NCBI GenBank assembly: GCA_016215315.1
Contig: JACRKG010000052.1
Span: forward strand, 1 to 34,971
DNA length: 34,971 bases
Direction: 5' to 3'
From: Candidatus Woesearchaeota archaeon
GTDB taxonomy: Archaea > Nanobdellota > Nanobdellia > Woesearchaeales > ARS49
The notes beneath the pieces are model-generated. The model searched no databases, was not told the DNA's origin, and saw nothing but the letters and a program-made list of their open reading frames with translations. Numbering within the stretch: position 1 is the first letter of the stretch; each line of letters begins with the position of its first letter. The translations under genes and the position numbers were made by a program. Shown here in pieces: positions 17,134 through 24,473 of this stretch.

Positions 17134-18512
17134 CTTTTTGAGTTCCTAAAAAATGCAGTCAGATCTTTTCTTTTTTTGTAATAAACAAAAATTCCTGCAA
17201 CTAACAAAACAAGAATTATTGGAATCCAAATTGAAAGATTCCAACTAGTACTTGTAGTTCTTTGCCTGTTAAAATTAGTATTTGTACCAGTAGTACTTGT
17301 AGTTCCGTCAGCATTAAGAGATCTAAATTGGATAGAGACATTTTTTTCAACTTTTTGACGTTCACCTGTAGTATCGGTATAACTTATAAGCACTTTCAAA
17401 TTATTATTCTGATTCAAGTTCTGCCTCAAATTTTGTCTTTCTTGTTCAGTGAGGTTTCCAAAGTTAGATCTAGAACCTGAGTTAGATCCGGCATTAGACA
17501 TTATGTTAAATGAAACAATTGTGTAGTCTCCTTTGTCAAGATTTCCTACAATTGCTGTGTTAGTTCCTTGAACTCTAAAACCATCTTGTTGAGGAACACT
17601 CACAGTAACTGATAATGCAGGGTTGCTACCAACGTTAGCTACAGATAAAGAAGTTTGTCCTTGAGTGCTTTCTGAAAAGCTAATATCAAAATCAGTTTCT
17701 CCACCAACAAAAACTCCTGCCTTTGTAGACGTTTTCTCTTTAACTATCTCAGTACCGTTAGTACGATCATATTCTAAATTCAGATTAAGCATATACAAAT
17801 CAGGATTTGCGTTCACACTAGCCATTACCTCATATTTTAGAGGAATGCTTTGTCCTGCTTCTAAATACTTAATGTGTCGGGTATTATCTGAACCAACAGG
17901 TAAAATAATATTGCCTGGTTCATCCCAATAAAAAACTAAATCTTTGAGCGGAGCGTTACCTAAATTATTAACGGTAAACACCAAATCAGTTTTTTTGCCG
18001 GGAATAATTTTAGTTTTATCAATATAAATTATTTCAGCAACTTCTTTAGCAGTAACTTCTATAGGAAATTCTTCTGTTTCCCAAGAAAATCCTGTATTCA
18101 TAGAACTTCTGAACTTAATTTTATGCACTCCTTCAGCAGCATCACGGTCCACCTTCATTTTAAAAGTTAAAATTTTATAATCTTCTCCATCAGGACAGCA
18201 AGGCAATACATCTATTACTTGACGAGTTGATTCACTAGTTTCATCACCATCTAAAGGAAGAAAAGGATATTCTGGAACAAATTCAGCCCAAAAATTAGTT
18301 GCATCTTTTCCCCCATCATTAACATATTTCATTCTAACTTCAAGAACATCACCTGCTCTCGCAGGACTAGGATCATAATTAAGCACAGATAACTTAACTT
18401 CAGGATTGCCTCTAGTAAATTCTGCAGGATCTGCAAAAACTGCAAATGCAGATAGTACTAGAACTAACAAAGCAATAAAAATCATTTTTTTTGAATAAAA
18501 AAATTTTTTCAT
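17130..18512 (-). CDS. Exported CARDB/COG1361-like protein with C-terminal anchor
   Basis: This 460-residue protein has a signal peptide (MIFIALLVLVLSAFAVFA). Beta-sandwich repeats of the S-layer-like/CARDB type follow (LSVLNYDPSPARAGDVLEVR; KTDLVFTVNNLGNAPLKDL). A Ser/Asn/Thr-rich stalk comes next, and one membrane helix (IWIPIILVLLVAGIFVYY) before a short basic tail. COG1361-like proteins often sit beside MacB-like transporters in archaea and may be a periplasm-side adaptor. AGAGGTG precedes the ATG. It is translationally coupled to the permease. Confidence 0.85.
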   Translation of the reverse strand: MKKFFYSKKMIFIALLVLVLSAFAVFADPAEFTRGNPEVKLSVLNYDPSPARAGDVLEVRMKYVNDGGKDATNFWAEFVPEYPFLPLDGDETSESTRQVIDVLPCCPDGEDYKILTFKMKVDRDAAEGVHKIKFRSSMNTGFSWETEEFPIEVTAKEVAEIIYIDKTKIIPGKKTDLVFTVNNLGNAPLKDLVFYWDEPGNIILPVGSDNTRHIKYLEAGQSIPLKYEVMASVNANPDLYMLNLNLEYDRTNGTEIVKEKTSTKAGVFVGGETDFDISFSESTQGQTSLSVANVGSNPALSVTVSVPQQDGFRVQGTNTAIVGNLDKGDYTIVSFNIMSNAGSNSGSRSNFGNLTEQERQNLRQNLNQNNNLKVLISYTDTTGERQKVEKNVSIQFRSLNADGTTSTTGTNTNFNRQRTTSTSWNLSIWIPIILVLLVAGIFVYYKKRKDLTAFFRNSKR

Positions 18513-18515
18513 TTT

Positions 18516-19244
18516 TCAAGCACCTCTTGGTTTTAAATGAGCTTCATGTTTTGAATGATTGTGTGTTTTTTCATCAATCAAACCATCTTTCATGTAAACA
18601 ACACACTCTGCGTGTTTAAGAAGTTTTAAGTCGTGAGTTACTAAAATGATCGTTTTGCCTCTTTTATGTATTTCAGACAAAAAATTCATTATAAAATCCC
18701 CAGTTTTACTGTCTAGATTGCCCGTTGGTTCATCTGCAAGAATAACTTCAGGATCCATAACAAGGGCACGAGCAATTGCTACTCTTTGCATTTGACCTCC
18801 AGATAATTGGGAAGGTAAATGATCCGTTCTTTCTTTAAGCCCCACAAATCCTAAAAATTCTAAAGCTTTCTTTTTAGCAAAAGAAGTGTCAGCTCCTTGG
18901 AATTCCAAGGGAAGCATGACATTTTCTAAAGCCGTTAAGGTGGGTATCAGATTAAATTGTTGGAAAATAAAACCAATCTTTCTTCCTCTTATTCTGGCCA
19001 ATTCCGATTCTTTTAGTGTTGAAATATCAATACCATCCAAAAAGACTTGCCCCTTAGATGGTAAATCCAAACAACCAACCAAATTCATCATCGTACTTTT
19101 GCCACTACCACTAGCTCCTGCAATAGCTAAAAAAGTTCCTTCATTAACTTGCAAATCCACACCGCCTAAAGCAGGAATTTCTACCTGCCCTCTCCGATAA
19201 ATCTTCCACACTTTATTAAGTTCAATTATTACTTTTTTAGGCAA
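18516..19244 (-). CDS. ABC transporter ATP-binding protein (LolD/MacB type)
   Basis: This 242-residue nucleotide-binding subunit has Walker [10 protein letters not shown] (about 42-50). It has the Q-loop [16 protein letters not shown], the signature [15 protein letters not shown], Walker [17 protein letters not shown], and an H-loop in TIILVTHD. The pattern is that of the MacB/LolD/FtsE branch. The TTG start at 19244 is supported by GAGGTGG (plus-strand 19251-19257 complement) six bases upstream, inside the end of the preceding gene. It powers the FtsX-like permease encoded two genes downstream. Confidence 0.95.
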   Translation of the reverse strand: MPKKVIIELNKVWKIYRRGQVEIPALGGVDLQVNEGTFLAIAGASGSGKSTMMNLVGCLDLPSKGQVFLDGIDISTLKESELARIRGRKIGFIFQQFNLIPTLTALENVMLPLEFQGADTSFAKKKALEFLGFVGLKERTDHLPSQLSGGQMQRVAIARALVMDPEVILADEPTGNLDSKTGDFIMNFLSEIHKRGKTIILVTHDLKLLKHAECVVYMKDGLIDEKTHNHSKHEAHLKPRGA

Positions 19245-19649
19245 TTATTTCCACCTCTCGGAACGCATCATTCCAAATTCTAAAAGATCTTTATTGTCTT
19301 CACGCCATTTAGCTAATGCTTCCTTAACTTGTTCTTCAGAAGCACTTGAGTCTAAACCTAATTTCGTTTTGACTTTTTCAAGTTTAGCAGCTTTTTCCGT
19401 TTCAAACTTTTGTTTTAAAGCTTCTTTTACTTGTTCATTAGTTGCGTCTTCAGGAAGACCTAAATCTTGTTTTACTTTTGAAAAATCTTCAACAGAAGCT
19501 TCAGATCTTTGACCAAAAAATTTTGGGCCAAAACCGCCCATCATTCTATCCTTACCCCAGCCATGTGCACCAGTTAAAGAAAAAAATGATGCTAAACCCA
19601 CAACTAATAATAAAATAACTCCTAAAGCAATCATAGTATTTTTTTCCAT
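19245..19649 (-). CDS. Membrane-anchored protein with two helical repeats
   Basis: About 134 residues from the ATG at 19649; GGAGG lies nine bases before it. An upstream ATG at 19667 would contain that motif, so it is rejected. An N-terminal membrane helix (MIALGVILLLVVGLASFFSLTG) is followed by an external part with two copies of a short helical motif (LGLPEDATNEQVKEALKQKF and LGLDSSASEEQVKEALAKW). Similar pairs occur in small exported proteins of metal-stress operons, but no function is assigned. It ends immediately before the ATPase gene. Confidence 0.78.
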   Translation of the reverse strand: MEKNTMIALGVILLLVVGLASFFSLTGAHGWGKDRMMGGFGPKFFGQRSEASVEDFSKVKQDLGLPEDATNEQVKEALKQKFETEKAAKLEKVKTKLGLDSSASEEQVKEALAKWREDNKDLLEFGMMRSERWK

Positions 19650-19666
19650 TTTTTTACGCCTCCACA

Positions 19667-20110
19667 TTATTTCGACTTAACATTTCTTTCATCCTTTTCT
19701 CCAAGGTATTCTCTTCCCGGATGTTCTCTATCTGGAAAATCAACTTTCCCATAAAACTCCGTTATAGAACGCATAACTATCTCTCCATCTTCAACATTCA
19801 ACAAGTAAGTTTGTCTTGTGGAATTTTTAGATAAATAAACCTGAATCATGTTTTTCTGAACTTTATCTCTTCCAAATTTTCGTATTCTATCATCAACACG
19901 CACTTCATACTCAGCGATATTATCACCTTTCTTTATCAAATCTTCAGCAACAACATATTTAGCAAAAACAACCTGATCTTCTGAAGGAACACTGAATGAA
20001 GATCTAAAACTGTGCAGTCTTGCAAATTTTCCTAGCAATATGAGAAAAAATAAAGCTATACAAACGATAGATATTATTTTCCAAACATTGATTTTTTTGT
20101 TTTTTTTCAT
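19667..20110 (-). CDS. Hypothetical membrane-anchored protein, first gene of the ABC operon
   Basis: This 147-residue protein has an N-terminal membrane helix (WKIISIVCIALFFLILLGKF, about 10-29) and an external alpha/beta domain (ISEYEVRVDDRIRKFGRDK-like strands, then STRQTYLLNVEDGEIVMRSI). No family is recognised; the fold hints at a small ligand- or lipid-binding domain. The ATG at 20110 lies about 26 bases after the TATA-like AAATATAAATAC, giving a short leader. Its stop is close to the Shine-Dalgarno of the next gene. Confidence 0.72.
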   Translation of the reverse strand: MKKNKKINVWKIISIVCIALFFLILLGKFARLHSFRSSFSVPSEDQVVFAKYVVAEDLIKKGDNIAEYEVRVDDRIRKFGRDKVQKNMIQVYLSKNSTRQTYLLNVEDGEIVMRSITEFYGKVDFPDREHPGREYLGEKDERNVKSK

Positions 20111-20135
20111 GTTATCACAACATAAAGTTGAAACA

Positions 20136-20198
20136 GTATTTATATTTTGCCTGTAACTGGTTTCATTTTAGTGAAACCACTAGAAAGGCTTAAATATT
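20136..20198. promoter_or_regulatory. Divergent promoter with an 8-bp dyad between two TATA boxes
   Basis: The minus-strand TATA-like box (20136-20147) serves the ABC operon. The plus-strand box CTTAAATATTT (about 20189-20199) serves the winged-helix gene. Midway is TGGTTTCA (20158-20165), six bases, and TGAAACCA (20172-20179), an exact inverted repeat. The position, between both boxes, is what a repressor or activator of both units would use. The winged-helix protein next door is the obvious candidate. Confidence 0.65.
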
Positions 20199-20218
20199 TC
20201 ACAGTAATAGATCTTTTA

Positions 20219-20707
20219 ATGGAACGATTCAAAACAATCATATCAATAATACTTCTCACAGTATCAATTTTCTTGCTTTTTAACAAATTATTTTCAACTC
20301 AGCCAATACAAATCATATTAGAAACGGGACAAGAAGTAACAACTCAGAACTCAGATTATTTCTCTTTGCAGGATGCTTTATTATTAACAATCACTTCATT
20401 CTTAATAGGCGCAACATCAGTTTTTTTGTACTACAGCGAAGAAACAAGAAAGTTTATAGGAAAAATGATTCAAAAAAATCCAGATAAAGAATTTATATTG
20501 CCATTATTAAAAGAACATGAAAAAACAATATACTTAGAAATAAGCAAAAATAATGGAGAAATGTTGCAAAACAAAATAGTTCAAAAAACAGGCCTATCAA
20601 AGGTAAAAGTTGCAAGAATAATTGCAAGACTAGAAAGAAAAAAATTAATTAGAAAAGAAAGATACGGATTGACAAATAAGATATTAATACCAAAAACTGA
20701 AGCCTAA
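20219..20707 (+). CDS. Membrane-anchored winged-helix regulator
   Basis: About 162 residues from the ATG at 20219, which lies 26 bases from the centre of the TATA-like box; the ATG at 20147 is upstream of that box and so is rejected. Two membrane helices (IISIILLTVSIFLLFNKLF and ALLLTITSFLIGATSVFLYY) flank an external loop of about 30 residues. The C-terminal cytosolic part is a winged helix (EISKNNGEMLQNKIVQKTGL, then SKVKVARIIARLERKKLI). The plan suits a sensor that reads the outside and binds DNA directly. It is divergent from the ABC export operon and probably controls it. Confidence 0.83.
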   Translation: MERFKTIISIILLTVSIFLLFNKLFSTQPIQIILETGQEVTTQNSDYFSLQDALLLTITSFLIGATSVFLYYSEETRKFIGKMIQKNPDKEFILPLLKEHEKTIYLEISKNNGEMLQNKIVQKTGLSKVKVARIIARLERKKLIRKERYGLTNKILIPKTEA

Positions 20708-20754
20708 ATAGCCGCAACCTTTTTAAGCATTCAATGGTTTTTCTCGCATAACTC

Positions 20755-20830
20755 GGCGGGGTAGCTTAGCCTGGTCTAAAGCGCCACGCTCATAACGTGG
20801 AGACCGCGAGCTCAAATCTCGCTCCCGCCA
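20755..20830 (+). tRNA. tRNA-Met (CAU), probably elongator
   Basis: 76 bases fold as a cloverleaf. The acceptor arm GGCGGGG pairs with TCCCGCC (G-T at the seventh pair), discriminator A. The anticodon stem CCACG/CGTGG encloses the loop CTCATAA, and the T-arm is GCGAG/CTCGC. The initiator hallmark (three G-C pairs in the anticodon stem) is missing, so it is elongator Met or the Ile tRNA with modified CAU. Met is preferred by the AGACCGCGAG region. The T-loop starts C rather than T, unusual. No CCA is encoded. Confidence 0.9.
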
Positions 20831-20991
20831 TTTTGTGCTAAGAACTCTTGAATTAATTATTTTGGCTTTTAAGGCTTATAACGCCAAAATTTCAGCGTTT
20901 TACGGTTATGTTTTGCAAGCTCTTAATTTATTTTATTTCAACTTTCGCACTTAAGTAAACTTTATAAACACAACTCTAGGACAAATTCATT

Positions 20992-21753
20992 ATGAAAAAT
21001 AAGTTCATAACATTACCTCTTTTACTCTTAACAATCTTAATTTATTCTTTTCCAGTATACGCAGACATAGGTCCTAAGCCTTCAATGAGTTTTAACTTAA
21101 TTTATGAAACTTCTCAAGAAATTAATTTAATTGATGGAGAACAATACCAGTGTTCTGACAAAGATTGTGCTGACATTAAACCTTTGGGTGAATTTGGTCC
21201 TCAGAGATTAAGATGTTCACAGTCTAGTTGTCACTCTTTAGCTTACGGATATTCTCCTTACCAAAAATTAGTTCTTAATTTTTCAGACAAAAATAGAGAA
21301 AGCAATGTATTCAACACAAATTCTTTTAATTCTAATTTTAATGTAAAAGTGACTGAATCACAACTAATAATAGAAGATGTTACTCCTCTTCTATCTAGAG
21401 GTGAAACTCCTTATTTTCTAAACGCATTAATCTTAACAGTAGTTTTAGAATTGTTAACTGCATTAATTTACTTATCACGTGCAAAGATTTCTAAGAAAGT
21501 TTTAGCATCTGTTTTTGTTGCAAACATAATTTCATTACCAATTGTTTGGTTTGTATTCCCAATATTACAAAATCCTTTCTTAATACTGGTTTTATCAGAA
21601 ATCTTTGCGGTTGTTTTTGAAATGTACTTTATTCACGTTCTCAATAAAAGATCAATAACTTTAAAACAATCATTTAAATTGAGTCTGATCATGAATCTTG
21701 TTAGTTTATTTCTCGGTGGAACTATTTTTGTATCATCGATTTTTGCGCTTTAA
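20992..21753 (+). CDS. Hypothetical membrane protein with signal peptide (ADIGPKPS family)
   Basis: This 253-residue protein has a signal peptide (LPLLLLTILIYSFPVYA) followed by ADIGPKPSMSF, a conserved opening known in uncharacterised membrane proteins of several prokaryotic groups. The external part has four cysteines (YQCSDKDCADI; LRCSQSSCHSL), probably two disulphides or a metal site. Four membrane helices fill residues about 138-252. The function is unknown. The ATG lies about 25-30 bases after a CTTTATAAACA box. It stands between the two tRNA genes. Confidence 0.78.
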   Translation: MKNKFITLPLLLLTILIYSFPVYADIGPKPSMSFNLIYETSQEINLIDGEQYQCSDKDCADIKPLGEFGPQRLRCSQSSCHSLAYGYSPYQKLVLNFSDKNRESNVFNTNSFNSNFNVKVTESQLIIEDVTPLLSRGETPYFLNALILTVVLELLTALIYLSRAKISKKVLASVFVANIISLPIVWFVFPILQNPFLILVLSEIFAVVFEMYFIHVLNKRSITLKQSFKLSLIMNLVSLFLGGTIFVSSIFAL

Positions 21754-21806
21754 AACGGTCAATAATAGTTAAGTTTTTATAACAAAACCTAGTTCTTCAG
21801 CGTAAA

Positions 21807-21890
21807 GCCGCCATGGCACAACCTGGTACTGCGCGGGTCTTGAAAACCCGTTCCAGCGATGGTATCCCAGTTCAAATCTGGGTGGCGGCG
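21807..21890 (+). tRNA. tRNA-Ser (UGA)
   Basis: 84 bases. Acceptor GCCGCCA pairs with TGGCGGC, discriminator G as in serine tRNAs. The D-stem is three pairs (GCA/TGC). The anticodon stem CGGGT/ACCCG holds CTTGAAA (anticodon TGA). The variable arm of about 15 bases has a small stem (CCA/TGG), giving a class II tRNA. The T-arm is CCCAG/CTGGG with loop TTCAAAT. No CCA is encoded. A T-rich TATA-like box (about 21774-21784) precedes it. Its last 17 bases recur twice downstream. Confidence 0.92.
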
Positions 21891-22077
21891 TTCTTTTTTT
21901 AGCGGGTAAGCAAAGCGCATCCCGCCCAGTTTTGATCAAACTTTTCTGAAAAGTTTGGTTTGAATCTGGGTGGCGGCGATTTTATTTTTTCTTCAGTGGG
22001 TAAGCGAAGCGCATCCCACTCGTTTTCCCCAGGGTTTTGCGCAAGCAAAAGGCTGGTTCTAAATCTGGGTGGCGGCG
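21874..22077 (+). repeat. Triplicated tRNA-Ser 3' end with paired hairpins
   Basis: The last 17 bases of tRNA-Ser (AAATCTGGGTGGCGGCG, 21874-21890) recur at 21962-21978 (first base G) and 22061-22077 (exact). Each recurrence follows two hairpins. The first is a 24-26-base stem-loop (about 21902-21925 and 21995-22020) with GTAAGCRAAGCGCAT in the loop. Its stem changes from GCGGG/CCCGC to GTGGG/CCCAC, a compensatory pair change. The second is CAAACTTTTC/GAAAAGTTTG (21937-21957) in one unit and TTTTGC/GCAAAA (22035-22050) in the other. In both, CCCAG upstream of the hairpin could pair with the CTGGG of the repeat, like an enlarged T-arm. The spacings are 88 and 99 bases. Confidence 0.8.
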
Positions 22078-22083
22078 ATTTTT

Positions 22084-22142
22084 AGTTTACAGTTTGTAGT
22101 TCATAGTTCACAGTACGTACTGTAAACTGCGAACTGTAAACT
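22084..22142. repeat. Heptad repeat element, copy 3, palindromic
   Basis: Five left-hand units (AGTTTAC, AGTTTGT, AGTTCAT, AGTTCAC, AGTACGT) face inverted units (ACTGTAA, ACTGCGA, ACTGTAA, ACT), meeting at the perfect palindrome ACAGTACGTACTGT (22110-22123). The whole can fold into a long hairpin. It directly follows the tRNA-Ser 3'-end array and lies between it and the methyltransferase stop. Confidence 0.72.
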
Positions 22143-22159
22143 ATTTGTGGGGAACACAT

Positions 22160-22891
22160 TTAAGAAAAAGCGTCAGCTTTTTCTAGCACGAAAAAGAATT
22201 GGTGGCCTAAGTAATTTGGTGCTAGTTTGCATATTTTTTTCCACCAACTCCATTTTTCTTTAGGAAAATGTTCTACAAAATCTGAAGGTCTGAAATCGAA
22301 GAAAGTAATTTTTAGTCCTGCAGAATTAAACAATTTTTCCCATTCTTGAATTGAAAGTAAACTTACATGAGTTCTGTGAAATAGTTTAAACCTGTTGTAT
22401 TCTCCATTGTTTCTTAATTTGTCAATCATTCCTGCAATGCTTGTGCCGTTAGGCATTGTTAGAAGTATCTTTCCTTTAGAGTTTAGCAAATAAGCCATTT
22501 TCTTGATTGTTTCTAAAGGTTTTTCTATGTGTTCTAAGAATTCAGAAGCAACAATAGTATCAAATGTTCCTAATTGTTTTTTTAAGAATTCTTTATCTGT
22601 TTGAGTTATGTCGAGGAAATGAAATTCTGTGAATTCTTTCCAAGATTTTTGTGCTGCTTTTATTGAGACGTCTAAGCCTACTTTTCTAGGCATTTTAATT
22701 TCTGCAGTTACTGGGTAAAATCCACAGCCTACATCTAATAATGATTCTCCTTCTGCATACTTGTTTGCAAATTCAATTCTTTGCCTTGCAGGCTTCCAGT
22801 CGTCATAAGGAAAATCTTGAAATGTTGCAAAATATGTTGCATTGATTTTTTTCTGCCTTTCAACTTCATTTAACATTAGTTTTTGATCCAT
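22160..22891 (-). CDS. Class I SAM-dependent methyltransferase
   Basis: This 243-residue protein has motif I SLLDVGCGFYPVT (about 53-65), the acidic residue after strand 2 in VGLDVSIKAA, and motif IV-like FDTIVASEFLEHIEKPLETI. The later strand is GKILLTMPNG. This is a Methyltransf_11-like enzyme; the C-terminal part (HRTHVSLLSIQEWEKLFNSA) resembles those acting on lipids, quinones or sugars. The substrate is unknown. ATG is about 25 bases after a TTTATATATT box, so it is leaderless. Confidence 0.87.
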   Translation of the reverse strand: MDQKLMLNEVERQKKINATYFATFQDFPYDDWKPARQRIEFANKYAEGESLLDVGCGFYPVTAEIKMPRKVGLDVSIKAAQKSWKEFTEFHFLDITQTDKEFLKKQLGTFDTIVASEFLEHIEKPLETIKKMAYLLNSKGKILLTMPNGTSIAGMIDKLRNNGEYNRFKLFHRTHVSLLSIQEWEKLFNSAGLKITFFDFRPSDFVEHFPKEKWSWWKKICKLAPNYLGHQFFFVLEKADAFS

Positions 22892-22893
22892 AA

Positions 22894-22921
22894 TAGTGTA
22901 AAAGATACACTAATATATAAA
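22894..22921 (-). promoter_or_regulatory. Promoter and dyad of the methyltransferase gene
   Basis: TAGTGTA (22894-22900), five bases, and TACACTA (22906-22912) form an exact dyad between the minus-strand TATA-like box (about 22912-22921) and the ATG at 22891. A protein bound there would block transcription start. TACAC/GTGTA half-sites also form the palindrome at 31380-31393. Confidence 0.5.
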
Positions 22922-22972
22922 GCTTTTGAAAAATCGCTTCGCAATTTTAACAAAACACATCAAAAAAGTTCA

Positions 22973-23485
22973 TCAAAAATGCTTTCTAAGTTCATAAGAA
23001 ACAATTGTTGGAATGTAAAAAATAATGTCTGCAATTAGCTTACCCACCATTACTCCTATTTTTCTACCGAGTAAATTTGCTCCAAAACCCATCGATGCAG
23101 GTCTTATCACTAAAGAATCTAAAATTTCCGCAGGCCCGAATTCCGTGCATAGTTTAGTTGCGGTTTTTAGTGATTCTATCAAGCCATATTTTTTTCTTTT
23201 CATACCAGTAATTTTGAGATCGTTTATAACTTCTCTAATCAAAATTGTTCCGTAAAAACCAATATTTTCTCCTATTGCCCCCGCATATGCAGAGACAATA
23301 ATGTTATTTGTAAGAATTTGCACTAAGAAAAAACCCGCATATGCAAAAATAGTTCCTATTATTTCTGCAAGCCCATATCTTGTTAACCATTCTTTTATTT
23401 TGTCAATTTTCAATTTATGTCTCAGTTTATTTTTGCCAATATAAACGTTTTGATCAAACTTTTTCCAAAAGTTTGTTTGACACAT
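22973..23485 (-). CDS. Hypothetical integral membrane protein
   Basis: About 170 residues. Two membrane segments are clear (LAEIIGTIFAYAGFFLVQIL and the nearby VSAYAGAIGENIGFYGTILI), and a third lies at the end (VGKLIADIIFYIPTIVSYEL). The block FGPAEILDSLVIRPASMGFG looks family-conserved, but I cannot name the family. The ATG at 23485 fits a T-rich TATA-like box at about 23508-23518. A GTG at 23494 would add three residues. Its promoter overlaps that of the divergent lipoprotein gene. Confidence 0.68.
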   Translation of the reverse strand: MCQTNFWKKFDQNVYIGKNKLRHKLKIDKIKEWLTRYGLAEIIGTIFAYAGFFLVQILTNNIIVSAYAGAIGENIGFYGTILIREVINDLKITGMKRKKYGLIESLKTATKLCTEFGPAEILDSLVIRPASMGFGANLLGRKIGVMVGKLIADIIFYIPTIVSYELRKHF

Positions 23486-23528
23486 TTGTGGCACAAGCTT
23501 TTAATAGGATAAAAAAAGGAATTGTGGC

Positions 23529-24362
23529 GTGAAAAGAGGAGTATTATTGCTTAGCACAGTGCTTGCACTTACTAGCTGTAAGAGTGAGCCAGTTGTAACA
23601 CTAGATGATCTGGTAGTAGAAGAAATCGTAAAAGAGGATAATTTCATTGACGAAGACTCTCCCGCAGTTAAACAAGCAAAACATTGGCAAGCGCTTACAA
23701 AATACGAACCATTAACTCCTGAGAACAAATTTAATCCTGATGGCACTGAAAAAGCTCCTTTTAATCTTTTAGAAGGCGATTTAGAAGAGCACATAAATAG
23801 AATCTACCTCATAACAAGAGAAGATTTTTATCATGACAAAAATTGGACGATAGCTCATGCACATTCAGAACTAGGAATAATATGTTTACCACTAAATTAT
23901 GAAAAGAGTACAGTGTTTCACGAAGCTGCACATGTTAGACATGCATACCTTGATGAAACAACAAATTTCTCTATGGAATGGAGAGAAGTTGCCAGAATAA
24001 GATATGGCAGTTTAGCAGACATCACAGATTATTCTGTGTTATGGCATGACGGAACAAATGTTCCTAAGTTTGGCTGCTTAGATGCTTATAACAGCACAAG
24101 CATTTACGAAGACGTCGCCAACTTTGTAGGAGTTTTAGGTTATCAAGAAACTCCAGAACAAATCAAAGGTTTTTTAGATTACAATGCAAACATAAAAGAT
24201 TTTTTCATCATGTATCCTTTTTATTTCTGTGACAAAAATGACAGAAGATATCAAGAAAAAATAGACTTACTATATGAATACCATTTTTTAAATTTCGACC
24301 AGTACTCAACACTAACAAGAAATCTCGGTTGTTTGAGAGAGTTATGGGTCGAGGACAAATAA
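23529..24362 (+). CDS. Lipoprotein zinc metallopeptidase
   Basis: This 277-residue protein begins with a lipoprotein signal ending LALTSC (lipidated Cys17), so the enzyme should be tethered outside the membrane. The zincin motif HEAAH is at 131-135. A probable third ligand is Glu194 in SIYEDVANF, as in gluzincin-like peptidases. The region before the motif (LGIICLPLNYEKSTVF) is a typical edge strand and approach helix. The GTG start is about 26 bases after a CTTTTAATAGG box. The gene is followed by the HflK/HflC-like pair on the same strand. Confidence 0.78.
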   Translation: MKRGVLLLSTVLALTSCKSEPVVTLDDLVVEEIVKEDNFIDEDSPAVKQAKHWQALTKYEPLTPENKFNPDGTEKAPFNLLEGDLEEHINRIYLITREDFYHDKNWTIAHAHSELGIICLPLNYEKSTVFHEAAHVRHAYLDETTNFSMEWREVARIRYGSLADITDYSVLWHDGTNVPKFGCLDAYNSTSIYEDVANFVGVLGYQETPEQIKGFLDYNANIKDFFIMYPFYFCDKNDRRYQEKIDLLYEYHFLNFDQYSTLTRNLGCLRELWVEDK

Positions 24363-24473
24363 AACAGATTTCTTCAAGAATTACGTTTTTACCGTAGAAA
24401 ATTAATGATTATGCCAATATAGACGCAAAAAATCAAAAAAACTTTTATAATTACCTGGCGATTTCTCATCTGA

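Noticed and set aside
20755..20830. Initiator tRNA-Met
   Set aside because: The anticodon stem lacks the three consecutive G-C pairs expected in initiators.
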